Shown: one piece after another, positions 10,065 through 20,838 of the stretch | How positions within the stretch are numbered: the stretch's first letter is position 1 | Layout: each line of letters starts with the position of its first letter | Origin: Gari tellinella | Lineage: Eukaryota; Mollusca; Bivalvia; Cardiida; Psammobiidae | Assembly (NCBI GenBank): GCA_922989275.2 | Contig: OV277858.1 | Coordinates: forward strand, 2,356,001 to 2,420,000 | Reading direction: 5' to 3' | Length of the DNA stretch: 64,000 nt | The notes under the pieces: model-generated | The model's input: only the letters and a program-made list of their open reading frames with translations | Database searches by the model: none | What the model was told of the DNA's origin: nothing | Program-made: the position numbers and the translations under genes

Positions 10065-12226
10065 TGGCTCTTAAAGTTTTGCCTTAGCGAGCTCCTACCG
10101 TCGTTAACAAAAATTGTGAACTCTTCGCTGGAGTCTGCGTATGTTCTAAAAGAATTCAAAAAGTCATTACTAAGACCTCTTTTTAAGAAACCTGATCTCG
10201 ATACAATGATCTTAAGAACTACAGGCCTGTATCAAATTTGCCATTTCTCTCCAAAGTATTAGAAAAAGTTGTAGACAGACGCATTGAGTCCCATTTGGCC
10301 ACAAACAATCTGCATGAACAGCATCAGTCAGCATATCATAAGCATCACTCTACAATAACTGCTCTTGTTAAAGTTCAAAATGACATCTTGCAATATCTTG
10401 ATAAGAATGAAATCACAATTCTGGTGATGCTTGACCTATCAGCCGCATTCGACACAATTGATCACGAAACATTACTCAATCGCCTTGAAAAAGACTTCAA
10501 AACCATTGGAAACCCACTAAAGTGGATGACCTCATACCTGAATGACCGTTACCAAACAGTCGCAGTAGATGGAGAATTATCTGCCCCAGTTCAAATGAAA
10601 TATAGTGTGCCACAGGGTTCAGTCTTGGGACCCAAAAACTACACCTTGTACACAAAACCTGTCGGCTCAATTTGCATAAATCATGATCTGGATCATCATT
10701 TCTATGCAGATGATTCACAGTTATACTTGTCATTAAAGCCTAAAGACACATCTAGCCAACAAGAAGCCCTTTCAAAAGTCGAAGGATGTCTAAAAGACAT
10801 AGTCTCATGGATGCACCAGAATATGTTGAAGCTGAACACTGACAAAACTGAGGGAATACTGGTTCACTCAAAAACGGTTAACGTTCCCGGAGATTTTCAT
10901 GTTCAAATGAGAAACTATAACATCAAACCCTCATTATGTGTGAACAACCTTGGTGCTAGATTTGATTCCCAAATGGATATGACACAGCACATCAACACTG
11001 TGTACAGGTCTAGCTACGCACAGCTGCGGCAAATAGGTCATATTAGACAGTACCTTTCTCCAGAAGCTACAAAGACTTTGGTCAATTCTCTGGTCACATC
11101 AAAAATTGACTACTGCAACTCACTGCTATATGGGATTCCCCAAAACTCACTACGAAAACTACAGCGTGTGCAAAATACAGCAGCCCGCATCATTACCAGG
11201 ACTCCTCGGTACAATCACATCACTCCAGTCTTGAAGGAGCTACACTGGCTCCCAGTTCAACACAGAGTTGAATTCAAAATTCTGACACTCACATACAAAG
11301 CCATGTGCAATGATTCTCCAAGGTACATTGTTAGTATGCTGGACGTGTATATACCTCGAAGAGAGTTGCGGTCTGCGAGTAAATCAGTATCGCTGGTTGT
11401 GCCGAGAAGTCGTTTGGTGAAGTTTGGAGATAGAAGTTTCATGCATGCAGCCCCAAAGCTCTGGAACACTCTGCCATCAGACATCAGAGATGCTAGCTCA
11501 ATTGCAGTCTTCAAAAAACGTTTGAAAACTCACTTCTTTAATATCTGTTATTAGAAGAAAGGAGGTAATCAATGACTGCTACCTCTGGGTTGTGTTCTTG
11601 CTTTGAATGTTGTGGGTCTAAATCGCAGTTCTGGAGTTGTACCATTGACCTTGTGCCTGTCTGGTAGATCTTGCTGGTAGGGATTTCCCAATCGCTTTGA
11701 AATCATTTGGCTAGGGGTCTATGGTGTAATTCTTGGACAGCGTTATGTTTATGAACTAAGGGTGTACCACGGCCATGGATTATTCAATACTCAACCAAAC
11801 AACACGGATATTATTGTTTTAAACATTCGTTTTACGACTTGTGAACTCCTCTCCAGCTCTGCACTGAAACAAACAAACAAATTCAACCAAACAACATGGA
11901 GAGTATTGTTTTAAACATTCGTTTTACGACTTGTGAACTACTCTCCGGTTCTACACTGAAACAAACAAACAAACAAACAAAAAAGCACTCTGTTTTTAAT
12001 CATGCCATTGATCTTTTAATTATTTGACTCATTTTAAAAATGATTTTACAAGAATTTCTATATTTCGATGCATCTCAATATTGTATCATTTTTTTTGTGA
12101 ATGTAGTTATTTGTCTTTCTCGTTTTGTAGGTACATTTATATAATTTCATGTGAAGCGCTTTTGAACGCACACCTCCTGTGTGAAAAGAGCGCTATATAA
12201 ATCGGGTATAATAATAATAATAATAA
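10065..12226 (+). mobile_element. CR1/L2-type non-LTR retrotransposon (5'-truncated)
   Basis: The element begins inside the reverse transcriptase N-terminal region (readable from about 10,090 in another frame). It contains the long RT frame, then a 670-bp 3' UTR, and ends in GCGCTATATAAAT...(ATA)n, a tail typical of CR1/L2/Rex-type elements. Within the UTR a segment of about 80 bp (AACATTCGTTTTACGACTTG) is present twice (11,797-11,878 and 11,882-11,970), each followed by (AAAC)n. The apurinic endonuclease is missing, so the copy is dead on arrival. Confidence 0.85.
10238..11554 (+). pseudogene. LINE reverse transcriptase (CR1/L2 clade), 5' part missing
   Basis: The 438-codon frame copies element RNA into DNA at a nicked target site. 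Visible RT blocks are LDLSAAFDTIDH (first catalytic Asp), SVPQGSVLGP, FYADDSQLYLSL (YADD centre near residue 156), a thumb region, and the C-terminal signature LHWLPVQHRVEFKILTLTYK then APKLWNTLPSDIR, common in aquatic-animal CR1/L2 elements. The true protein began further upstream: 10,090-10,205 encodes the preceding residues (LLRPLFKKPDL) but a one-base deletion near 10,205 puts it out of frame. The first codon here is a TTG inside the domain, not a real start. Only the missing 5' end and this frameshift are evident damage, so the copy is fairly young. Confidence 0.85.
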
Positions 12227-12700
12227 CTTGTGTATTTGATCCCCGAAAGATTGGATATAATAACCGAAATAAGTGTATTGGAAGCCATTTGTGTTTACCA
12301 GTTTTGGACTTTCAGCTACATGTGAGAGGGTGAAATAAAACAGAAATGGATTTAGCAAACCTAAATTATGTGAAAAAGGTGATTTGTCAACCTTTCCCCA
12401 AAATGGCTCTAACAAATATGATTTCCCCAAAATCCGACATATTTGAGATAAAAAAATCAATATTACAAAATGAGATCATGCGAAGGAAGTTCGTTAGTTT
12501 CTTAGTGTTATACCCGGTAAGGTATTTTTAACTTGGAAATCGTATCGAAAATAATGCATAAAACAGGTGTATATACTTAAATAGCTTTAGATAATATTAG
12601 ATCACATGATTCGGGGAAAAGTAGTGTAATAAAATCTTATTTTTCTTAAAAGGTTGCGCTTGTATTCCATATACATAATATTAACTAACCTTTTATAGGT
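12227..12700. other. Anonymous DNA
   Basis: Two short opposing frames of about 60 and 107 codons overlap, rich in Leu/Phe/Lys, without motifs. I see nothing functional. Confidence 0.4.
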
Positions 12701-12965
12701 AAAAAAAAAATAATGCAGAACCCCATTTATATATATATTCCTCCTTAGGGAGACCGTCCTTTTTTTCCTCCTTAGGGAGACATTTTGTATATCCTATATT
12801 TTTCGACTTATAATCAGCTAGAATCAATTTTCTTAGACACCTAATGTCTATTTATATGATTCTAAAGTCCTTTAACCTATATTTAACCTATATTTCCTTT
12901 AACAAAAAATATATAAAAATTTTGGTCTCCTTAATATTTTGTTAGTACGAAATAAGGATTAAAGT
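12700..12965. repeat. Diverged copy of the GGTCTCC/AGGAGACC AT-rich repeat
   Basis: CTTAGGGAGACCGTCC, GGGAGACATTTTGTATATCC and TTTGGTCTCCTTAATATTTTGT occur in the same order as at the left edges of the large duplication (25,970-26,170 and 48,305-48,500). This is an older copy of that repeat family. Confidence 0.55.
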
Positions 12966-13149
12966 TCCATTGTGTTTTCAGACCTTTTTTCTATGTCTAA
13001 AATACAACAAAGGTTAATAATAATGTTTGAACATTCTTGTGGGCCAAGCCGATCCTTGGAATGTTGAAAACAGACCTAGATCACCAAAAAGGGTGGTTTA
13101 AAACCATAACAAACCGAAAGTAAAACTTCTGATATAAATAGCACTATGT

Positions 13150-13194
13150 TTTGATGTGTCATGTGACATGGCCGGAAGTTGTGGAGATAACAAA
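13150..13194 (+). promoter_or_regulatory. Candidate proximal promoter (ETS/E-box) of a plus-strand gene
   Basis: Just upstream of an ATG-GCG-GAC start lie CATGTGACATG (E-box-like palindrome) and GGCCGGAAGTTG, a consensus ETS site of the kind found in animal housekeeping promoters. No TATA box is obvious. Function is inferred only from motif content and position. Confidence 0.35.
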
Positions 13195-13229
13195 AATGGC
13201 GGACAACGCGAGTTCAGCTTCTTGTTTTG
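13195..13229 (+). CDS. Candidate first coding exon, MADNASSASCF...
   Basis: AAAAATGGCGGAC gives a good start context. Eleven codons (MADNASSASCF) plus one base lead to a textbook donor, TTTTG/GTAAGT, after an ETS-bearing upstream region. Candidate downstream acceptors on the plus strand (15,292; 16,326; 19,826) run into stops within a few codons in the phase required, so the next exon was not identified. It may be an isolated or retired first exon. Confidence 0.35.
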
Positions 13230-13700
13230 GTAAGTGTTTGAGCTTATATTATCGATCATTCAAACCGATTAAAGATACTAACAGAAGAATGTGTTCAATT
13301 ATGATGAATCGTTAAACGTGTTAATCATCTGGCATTGAGTTTAAGCCTTACAGACTCAAAAACTCAGTACAAATCACCAAAATGTAGTGAGAGGCGCCCA
13401 ACGGGGCGAAATCATATTTGAATATGCGTAATTTCTTCTTCTTTCATTAATGTGCCGGGTCCACCCTGGGCAACTTTGGTCATGTATTTGGTTTATCTTT
13501 TCGAATATCTCCACAAAGAAAGACCTGATCGGCCGTACCGAAAAGTACGGAATGTAACAATCTGAATTATGTTGAGACCATTTGATCCGGCTCAGCAGAG
13601 CCTCTATACGATCCTGAAGGATCCCGGCTCCTTTATTGGAAGAAGAAGAAGAATTAATACGTCGTAGAATCCTATTAAAGAGAAATAGGGGAAAAATGTG

Positions 13701-13775
13701 CGCACGAGGTGGGATTCGAACCCACGACCACCTCAACACTAGTCCGGCGCTCTACCGGCTGAGCTAACTGGGCGG
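13701..13775 (-). tRNA. tRNA-Thr(AGT)-like sequence, copy 1
   Basis: Read on the minus strand: A-box region TTAGCTCAGCCGG, anticodon loop CTAGTGT (AGT), perfect T arm GTGGGTTCGAATCCCAC. The anticodon stem has two mismatches and the acceptor halves pair poorly. With its flanks it repeats about 220 bp further on, so it is probably a tRNA-derived repeat rather than a working gene. Confidence 0.5.
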
Positions 13776-13920
13776 TCTATCGATCCCACCTCCACAGCCA
13801 CTACATTCCTCCCCTTCACTTTTCAGAGCCTAACCCAGCTCTCACGAAGACCGAATGACTCCCAGGCCCGGACCGTCAAACACTTCTGACACCATTAAAG
13901 TGAAACAGGGGAAAAAATGT

Positions 13921-14003
13921 CCGCCCGAGGTGGTACTCGAACCCACGACCACCTCAACACTAGTCCGGTGCTCTACCGAGTACCGACTGAGCTAACCGGG
14001 CGG
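13921..14003 (-). tRNA. tRNA-Thr(AGT)-like sequence, copy 2
   Basis: A tandem partner of the sequence 220 bp upstream, with the same AGT anticodon loop. Here the acceptor stem is perfect (CCGCCCG with CGGGCGG), but the D arm contains a small duplication (ACTCGGTA/GGTAGAGC) and the T stem has lost a pair. Both copies share flanks such as CCTCCACAG.CACTACA. Together they look like a tandemly duplicated tRNA-derived unit whose copies decayed differently. Confidence 0.5.
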
Positions 14004-14216
14004 TTTATCGATCCCACCTCCACAGACACTACACTATTAAGGCTTGTACACAATGGTGAGAAGTGACGCCAATATATTATTGATGATGATCTCACCAATG
14101 TTGATACAGATTAAAGAATGAACTTACTATGAATGATTTATCGTACATTAGGTAGATTCTATACAAATTGACAGCACCGGGGAACTTTAGTTGAATAAAA
14201 TATAAAGGTAAAGGTT

Positions 14217-14880
14217 TTGTTTATAATAGTGCCAACCATTTTGAAAAGGCCGGCGATGTCATCAATTAGAAATCACCTCCCTTGGGTCAACCAATGCTTG
14301 AAAAGGCTAATCAGGAAACGTAATTGGGCATTTAGTAAAGCAAATAAGACACACAAACCTTCAGATAGGAAAAAATTCGTCAAGAAAAAGATAAAGGAGT
14401 CTTATAACCACTATCTCGAAGACATCTTAAATTATGACGATACCGACTCATCTCAGACCAAGAAACCAAACACCAAAAATATATTTTCACTCATTAAACA
14501 TTCCACACAAGACTCCCCAACATTACCACCACTAAAAGCTGAAAAATAGTTCTCCTATGAAGACAAAGCCACAGCTCTAATTTCTAAACAATCAATTTAA
14601 AATCAGTTTTCAGCCCAAAATCACCGTTAAAGCTATTGTCTCTGTGCCAAATGAAACTTGAAAATATCTCCAGCTCCACAGAAAATAATGGTCAACATTT
14701 CCCGGACATGTCAGAGATACTGATAGATGGTAAAGGAATTACCAAACTCCTACAAAACCTAAATCCTCACAAAGCTTGTGGTCCAGACAACTTACTGAAA
14801 AACCTAGCAGAGGAACTGTAACTATCCTAAAACACATCTTCCAAAAGTCAATAGATAATGGCACCCTAGCTCGTATGGTG
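14217..14880 (+). mobile_element. Fragment of a second non-LTR retrotransposon (linker plus RT start)
   Basis: Codons encode the endonuclease-to-RT linker of a LINE: LPWVNQCLKRLIRKRNWAF, then KKPNTKNIFSLIKH, and after a frame break the pre-RT motif LLQNLNPHKACGPDN (14,740-14,790) and LKHIFQKSIDNGTLA. Stops and shifts at about 14,549, 14,590 and 14,815 break it. The RT core and 3' end are absent, unusual for a LINE copy, so the piece was probably cut by later rearrangement. It differs from the 10-12 kb element. Confidence 0.7.
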
Positions 14881-15834
14881 GGTTTCTTTTCGAATATGTA
14901 CTCAAGGCAACATGGCCATGATATTTGGTTGTTTTTCATTACCATAGAAGAAATAAGAGAATAACTTCAGAAAAATTGGATGGGGGGGTAACTTTGGTTG
15001 AATATTATGAACAGAAGAAGATATTTTTAATAACGTTCGGTTTGATTTGTCCTTAGCTTGGCAACAATGAGCTGGCTGGCAACCAGTGATACCCCTGTCT
15101 TGAGCAGATAATACTACATATTTGGTGAATGATGCAAACTCACTTTCATCAAGTATGTAGGGGGACCAAGAACCTTGGACAAATTAATATTGACAGTAAA
15201 TTTCAGCTATACAGAGTGAACCCATAATGCATTGTAATACAAACATTAAATGTAGTTACATTGTAGATGAAGTCAGAGCCTTTTGTTATTTTGCAGAATA
15301 ACAATTTGGTCAATCATTATCCAGGAAAATGTTGATTTTTCCATTGCTCCTAATGAGATCGAACTAAAATTAGTAATCTATGTACCTCAACTAATGGTCC
15401 GATCCGAACCATGCTTAAATAGCATGGTTATGTATGGGCCGGCAGTTGGCGAGAATGGCAGATCGCTTTCTGTAGAGTACCAATATTAATATTGACCTCA
15501 TCTCATTAGTAAGTCAAGCCCCAGTCTAGATGCCTTTAGGGTGGGACTGGGAGCAGTCACATACTAAGCACTGAGAGCTTGCTTTTAACTTAACTTTGTA
15601 CCCTGTTTAAGTATATTCTTTATACTTTTGTTTTATCTATCTCTTATCTTCGATCTCTTAATTTTTATGTAACACTTTACTAACACTGTCTTTCCCAGAC
15701 AACGTGCCTCCCAATCATAATGTTAAGGTGTAAAATAAAACTAATTAATTTACACCTCTAATTTATGCCTCCAAATACAATGTAACATGTAGTTCAATTT
15801 TTACAGTCAATAATATGCTCCATAAGAAATATAT

Positions 15835-16260
15835 TCCATATCCTAGCAGGTGGTAGCTTAAAGCAGGCTAAAAGTTAAAAGCAGCAAGTGCCTTAACCCT
15901 TTCACAGCCAACTCTTTTGTGAGATTTTTACCCTTACAACGTTTCATTGTCATCTGCTTCAATTTTGTTGTCTGCAATGTCGTTTCAATGTTTAAAAAAA
16001 AGGCAGTATGACTGAAGAAATTTCCAAACGAGTGTCAAACAGTTTAGATCCTGATCAGACACCTACCGCGTGAAGCGGCATCTGATCAGGATCCAAACTG
16101 TTTGCAAACATGCTTTAAAGTTTTAAGCGTCAATGAGAGCGAAAGGGTTAAGGAGCATTCTGCTTTATTTTTAATCTCCTTTAAGTGGTCATCAATCTTC
16201 AAAACAAGAAGCAGGCTATGGAGGTAAAGGATAAACTATGTAAAGGGTTCTAAACCTAAG
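15835..16260 (-). mobile_element. TTAA MITE-1 copy, interrupted by MITE-2
   Basis: The halves GGTAGCTTAAAGCAGGCT...AGTGCC and GGAGCATTCTGCTTTA... are the two sides of the palindromic core of MITE-1 (compare 48,903-48,972). They are split exactly at the central TTAA by the 15,897-16,147 element. Outer ends are too diverged to place to the base. Confidence 0.6.
15893..16151. mobile_element. TTAA-flanked MITE-2 (piggyBac-like)
   Basis: The element runs CCCTTTCACAGCC...GAGCGAAAGGG between two TTAA copies (15,893-15,896 and 16,148-16,151). CCC...GGG ends at TTAA are the signature of piggyBac-type transposons, whose transposase acts at TTAA. It has no coding capacity and carries an internal hairpin (AAACAGTTTAGATCCTGATC with its complement). 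It lies in the central TTAA of a MITE-1 copy. Fragments occur at 6.7, 8.1, 24.6 and 42.5 kb. Confidence 0.7.
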
Positions 16261-16720
16261 TAAGATGAAACTAAAGAAGAAAACTCCCTTTTGGACTTTC
16301 TGCTTTAATTTCATTTTGCTTTCAGAAGCAAACTACCTCAAGTATAGTTGATGTAGGTGATTTACACATGTATAAGGTTATGGTGGAAAGGGTAAATGCT
16401 CAGGGAGCCCACTGAACTGGGTATTCACTTTTTGCATATAAGCAAGTGTACTATAGTTACTACTATTTACAGGTACTGTAGTGTTGTAACCATGTAACTG
16501 TCCGTTTAATATGTAGCCCCGCCTGCTAGCAGACTGATGCCTCTCAAATAGCATGTAATTAATAGGGTTCCGATTCATAAAGCTTGATGTTAACATGTGT
16601 AGAATTGTAGTTAGCTTTAGATATCAAATAGTACTTTAAAGAGCATTTCTTATGCATCAACCCAAGACGCATCAATCTTACAGGTACACTGTAAAAGACT
16701 CATTTTTAGAATTAAATGTA

Positions 16721-16959
16721 TTAACTCGTTCACCCATAAAACATCAAGTGGACATTTCCAGTTTCCAATTAAGCCATGTCCATTTTGATTTTTATATATC
16801 GCAAACTCATAAACAGTGCAGACCATGATCAGAGTTGTGCTTTAGGAGCACCCTTATCAGTGTATACACTGTTTAAATAAGACAAGTGAACTTTTCACAG
16901 GTACACTGGTTAATAACTATGAGTATACATGTACTCATTTCTAGGGTTCAACGGGTTAA
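16721..16959. mobile_element. TTAA-flanked MITE-3
   Basis: TTAACTCGTTCACCC at the left and GGGTTCAACGGGTTAA at the right form imperfect inverted ends at TTAA. An internal arm reads GTGCAGACCATGATCAGAG with a partial complement. It is related to the 44,530-44,779 copy by its ends and by the CAGTG..GACC.TGATCAG hairpin. Confidence 0.55.
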
Positions 16960-17204
16960 GCAGTAATCCGTTTTAAACACTGATAAAGTTCTTTGAAGGG
17001 AAAGTTTAGTACTAAAGATGGTTATTTCTTCAAGTTTTACAAGTTAAAGACACACAAAACAAATATTGATGATCATTGTTGGAGATACAAAACAACAAAA
17101 CTTAAATACACAAATGTAATATTTAATTAAATTTGATCAGCACACGCTCAATGGAAAATTTGTTTTTCTAACTGGTATCATTGGTATGACTTATAAATCA
17201 TTCA

Positions 17205-17293
17205 AAATACAGTTCAATGAATGTCATAGACTGTCCCGGTGTATTATCCTTGAAGATGCTCTCTGTTGTTGTAACATCTGTGTTGATGAATCT
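17205..17293 (-). CDS. Candidate terminal exon, unidentified gene
   Basis: On the minus strand TTTTTATTTCAG precedes an open reading that ends in TGA. In one phase it reads FINTDVTTTESIFKDNTPG then QSMTFIELYFE. The other phases are also open for 16-22 codons, so the frame is not certain. It could be the 3' exon of a gene whose upstream exons include the one at 20,521-20,650, but the phases do not join directly. I do not recognise the family. Confidence 0.35.
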
Positions 17294-17411
17294 GAAATAA
17301 AAATAAAAGATTATAACAATTTTGTGTACTACTGATATATTTCCATATACAGTAATAAGCCTCTCTAAAACAAAGGATAATTGATTATGTAAAAGACAGG
17401 TTACAGCTTAA

Positions 17412-19225
17412 AGGGACTCGCAACCGGATGGTGTACTTGTCAAAATAAAATTAAATTCTCAAATAAAAGAAAATTTGTGACATTATTTGGCCTCTGACAT
17501 TAAAAAAATATGATCAGTCCAAAAAAAGTCTCAAGAATCGTCACCGAATCTTAAGTTTTTTAAGATATCTTCCATCGTTTTTCTATAGCGTCAGCTGACG
17601 GTATAATTGTTGTTGTTGCTTCTCTACACGGGCTCAGACATAAACCCGAGCCGAATAAAGTACTATCAATCGCTACCAGTGAAGTACGTTAATTTGCTAC
17701 CATTTATATAGAGAGCGGTGGTAGCCGAGGTGTTACAGGCGTTTCCTCATTTTTAGCTCACCTGAGCCGAAGGCTCAGGATGAGCTATTGTGATCCCATG
17801 CCGTCCGTCATCCGTTCACATTTTCAAACAACATCTCCTCAGAAACCACTGACCCGATTTCAACCAAACTTTGTCAGACGCATCAGTGACAAGGGGGAAC
17901 GAAATCTTGTTCAAAGATTTTGGCTAGAGTTATTCCCCTTGCTGTGTGACCAGGTTTTCTAACATGACCGTATAGACAACTTTTAATGCATAAGAAAATT
18001 TTAAAAAATCTTCTTCTCAGAAATCCAATGGCCCAGACCTTTGATATTTGGTATGTATCAATTCCTAATGATTTTCTAGCAAGATTGTTCAAATTTTGAC
18101 CCTGGGGCCAAAAATGGCCCCTCCCTGGGGCTTATCAGTTTTTCTTAGGAAAACCTTTAAAAATCTTCTTCTCTGAAACTATATGGCCTAGATCATTAAT
18201 ATTTGACATGTAGCTTTGCCTTATGGTCCTCTACCAAGATTGTTCAAATTATGACCCCGGGTCAAAATTGGCTTCACCACGGGGCTTATCAGTTTTACAT
18301 AGAATTTATAGGAAAACTTTTAAAAATCTTCTTCTCTGAAACTGTAGGGCCCTGATCTTTAATATTTGACATATAGCTTTTCCTTGTGGTCCTCTACCAA
18401 GATTGTTCAAATTTTGATCCCGGGTACAAAAATGGCCCGCCCTGGGGCTTATCAGTTTTTCATAGGAAAACCTTTAAAACTCTTCTCAGAAGCAGTATGG
18501 CCTAGATCATTAATATTTGACATGTAGCTTTGCCTTATGGTCATCTACCAAGATTGTTCAAATTATGACCCCCGGGTCAAAATTGGCCCGGCCCCGCCCC
18601 GCCCCGCCCCGGGGCTTATATGTTTTACATAGACTTATATAGGAAAACCTTTACAAATCTTCTTCTCTAAAACTGTAAGGCCCAGATCTTTAATATTTGA
18701 CATATAGCTTTGCCTTCTGGTCCTCTACCAAGGTTGTTCAAATTTTGACCCCGTGGCCAAAAATGGCCCCGCCCTCAGGCTTATTAGTTTTTCATAGGAA
18801 AACCTTTAAAAAATCTTCTTGTCTGAACCCGTAAGGCCCAGATCATTTATATTTGACATGAAGCTTTGCCCCTATATGGTCCTCTACCAAGATTGTTCAA
18901 ATTATGACCCCTGGATCAAATTGTCCTCGCCCCGGGGCTTATCAGTTATATCAGCTATATCAAAATGTTGTCTTGCCCAGTCAGCTTCTATGGTACAATG
19001 TCTCAGGTGAGCGAAATGTGGCCCTATGGGCCTCTTGTTCATGATTGTCTACGCATGGAGGGGTCACGGGTTCGAATTCCACCAGAGCTTCTTCTTTTCT
19101 TTTCTTTTGAAATACATTTTTTAACAGAATTTATTATCCTAAACTAAATCTTACCCATTTATATAAGCATTTGACATATATTTACAAATAACTATTTTTA
19201 ATGCTAAATCCTGTTGCGAGCCTCT
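17412..19225. mobile_element. TTAA element 'X' (tRNA-like inside), interrupted
   Basis: The ends AGGGACTCGCAACCGG and GGTTGCGAGCCTCT are imperfect inverted repeats flanked by TTAA (17,408-17,411 and 19,226-19,229). Inside is a class-II tRNA-like stretch (GGTAGCCGAGG...GTCACGGGTTCGAATTCCACC) split by a 1.3-kb pearl-like insertion. Without it the element is about 530 bp, matching the intact copy at 39,939-40,475. The flanks (CAGCTTAAAGCAAAG) resemble MITE-1, so X again used a TTAA inside another MITE. Confidence 0.65.
17755..19039 (-). mobile_element. Pearl-like (Helitron-like) non-autonomous element, nested in X
   Basis: It starts AGCTCACCTGAGCC (with a short GAGCCGAAGGCTC hairpin) and ends TCAGGTGAGCGAAATGTGG...GGCCTCTTGTT. 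Between the ends lie about six tandem copies of a ~160-bp unit (AAATCTTCTTCTCTGAAACT ... AAGATTGTTCAAATTATGAC). The short frames here are repeat by-products. It splits the tRNA-like part of element X, and the flank before it is a T-run, as for other insertions of this group in the window. Confidence 0.7.
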
Positions 19226-19740
19226 TTAAAGCAAAGTGACAGTAAAACTGAACTGTCACTTTGCTTTAAGCATTCACCTGCCATAAATACCTTCGACTTA
19301 ACACAATATACTGACCGTAACAGAGAGGTTTTACTTTATATGTGTTGATTTAGAAAAAATCAATTTTATCAAGTTTATTCTCACTTGTCTAGAATACTTT
19401 GAAACATTTTACCACCAGGCAGCTTTGAGTATTCTCTTGAAAATAAGTGTCAAACTTTTTTTTTTATATATATATATAACGTCTTTCTTTACAATTTGCA
19501 TCAAACATTTCACTATTTCAACACCATACACCTGTTTGAAATATAATAGTTACATTTACAAACAGTGCAGACCCTGATCTGAGGGCTTTGGTCAGGGTCT
19601 ACACTGTTTGCTAATTTAGACCAGTATTTATTAAAGTACACAGAATTCCAAGTAGAAAAGCTCATGTTTTGGTAACTCAAATGATCCACAAGGGAACATT
19701 ATAACCAACAAGAGTTACTAAGTGTTGAAAGAGTTAACTT
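19226..19740. mobile_element. MITE remnants with GACCCTGATC hairpins
   Basis: After the X element come the remains of its host MITE (AGCAAAGTGACAG...CTGTCACTTTGCTTTAAG, a 20-bp-arm palindrome at 19,229-19,270). A second palindrome (AAACAGTGCAGACCCTGATC with complement, 19,559-19,609) resembles the MITE-3 core and ends with GAAAGAGTTAA at 19,737. The left border of the second element is not clear. Confidence 0.45.
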
Positions 19741-19812
19741 GAACATTGGTTCACATTCACTTTGAAGCCAAAGAAGTGATGTACCAGTAATGAAAATGAC
19801 CATAATACTAAT

Positions 19813-19873
19813 TTTTCATTTTTTCAGAGAGCAGACCATGGGAATCTCTTTGAATTTGTACAATCACCTGCTC
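19813..19873 (-). CDS. Candidate exon, low confidence
   Basis: On the minus strand TTTTAATTGAGCAG precedes VIVQIQRDSHGLLSEKMKN then TAG, in a phase that would follow the exon at 20,521-20,650. On the plus strand the same place has a strong acceptor (CATTTTTTCAG at 19,826) with its own open frame. Strand and reality are uncertain. Confidence 0.2.
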
Positions 19874-20084
19874 AATTAAAATATACCTTTGCGTTTTTGT
19901 GTTATACATGTATTTTAAATTTTATATCACCAGTACTTTAACAAACTAATGTGAACATACAATTGAATCTTGTTTAAATTACCAATTCATGCACCCCTTG
20001 CATACACATTCACTACACCAATCATTACAATTAATTGATTGACTCTTTCCTCCACTCAACCAGTTACTATTTATTCTTTACCCC

Positions 20085-20318
20085 ATAGCTTGTTTCTAGT
20101 TTTGAGGACAGATTAGAACTTAAAACAGTTTAAAAAAAGCAAAATGCACCCCAAGCATTCTGCTTTTCAGCCTGTTTAAGCTACCCTCTAATAGTACATA
20201 TAGAAACTATATATTTTGGTACATGTTTATGAGTGCATCAAATGGAAATATTTTCTTCAGTGGAGGAATAAATTAAATGTGCTAGAACTTGCCCTTCTAT
20301 GGGGAGAAAAGGGTAAAA
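20085..20318 (+). mobile_element. Degenerate MITE-1 copy
   Basis: The internal order matches the 48,857-49,099 copy: CTTGTTTCTAGTTTTGAGGACAG, a palindrome around GCATTCTGCTTTTCAGCCTG, TAAGCTACC, TTTTGGTACAT and TCTTCAGTGGAGGAATAA. The terminal TTAA is no longer recognisable. Confidence 0.55.
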
Positions 20319-20520
20319 TACATTAATACAGGTGGCGGCTTAAAATAATATGAGAGTAAAACAGAAAGCTCCTAAAGGAGCTTTCTGGTTAGCTTTCATC
20401 TTGTTGTTTGCAGTACCCTGTCTCAAACACAGAATGGGCTATTAGTGGTAAAACATTTACAGTGATTTAGGGTTCCAAATAATGCATGACATAGAATTCC
20501 TGAAGCATTTGGCATTCTTA

Positions 20521-20650
20521 CCTGAGGTATATCTCTTTTATTGGGATTTTGAGAAGTTTTGCCTGTTGGGGGTGCCCCTCTCCATGCTCTCCCTCTTCCG
20601 GCAACTGTTTTGGGGAATTGAAAGAGCGGGTTTGCTGTAACCATACCCAT
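20521..20650 (-). CDS. Candidate exon, Gly/Arg-rich, unidentified
   Basis: The reading on the minus strand runs MGMVTANPLFQFPKTVAGRG then RAWRGAPPTGKTSQNPNKRD-IPQ and stops at a strong donor, CCTCAG/GTAAGA, in phase 0. It could be a first exon (ATG at 20,650) or an internal one, since CAG acceptors lie just upstream (GATCCAG). The GRGRAWRG stretch resembles RG-rich RNA-binding tails, which is weak evidence. Candidate downstream exons lie at 19.87 and 17.29 kb. Confidence 0.35.
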
Positions 20651-20838
20651 GGAACTGGATCACACTGGGATCATGATGCCATTATTTTTCCCTTCTAACT
20701 GTCCTATCTTGTGTAACACTTTTGTGGTATAGATGGTCTGATGACTGCGACATATTGCTGAAGAATAAGAATTTGAATGTTCAAATCGCATGTGTAGCCG
20801 GGTTGAGTTTATGATTAAATGGTCAGATATATGTGTAA

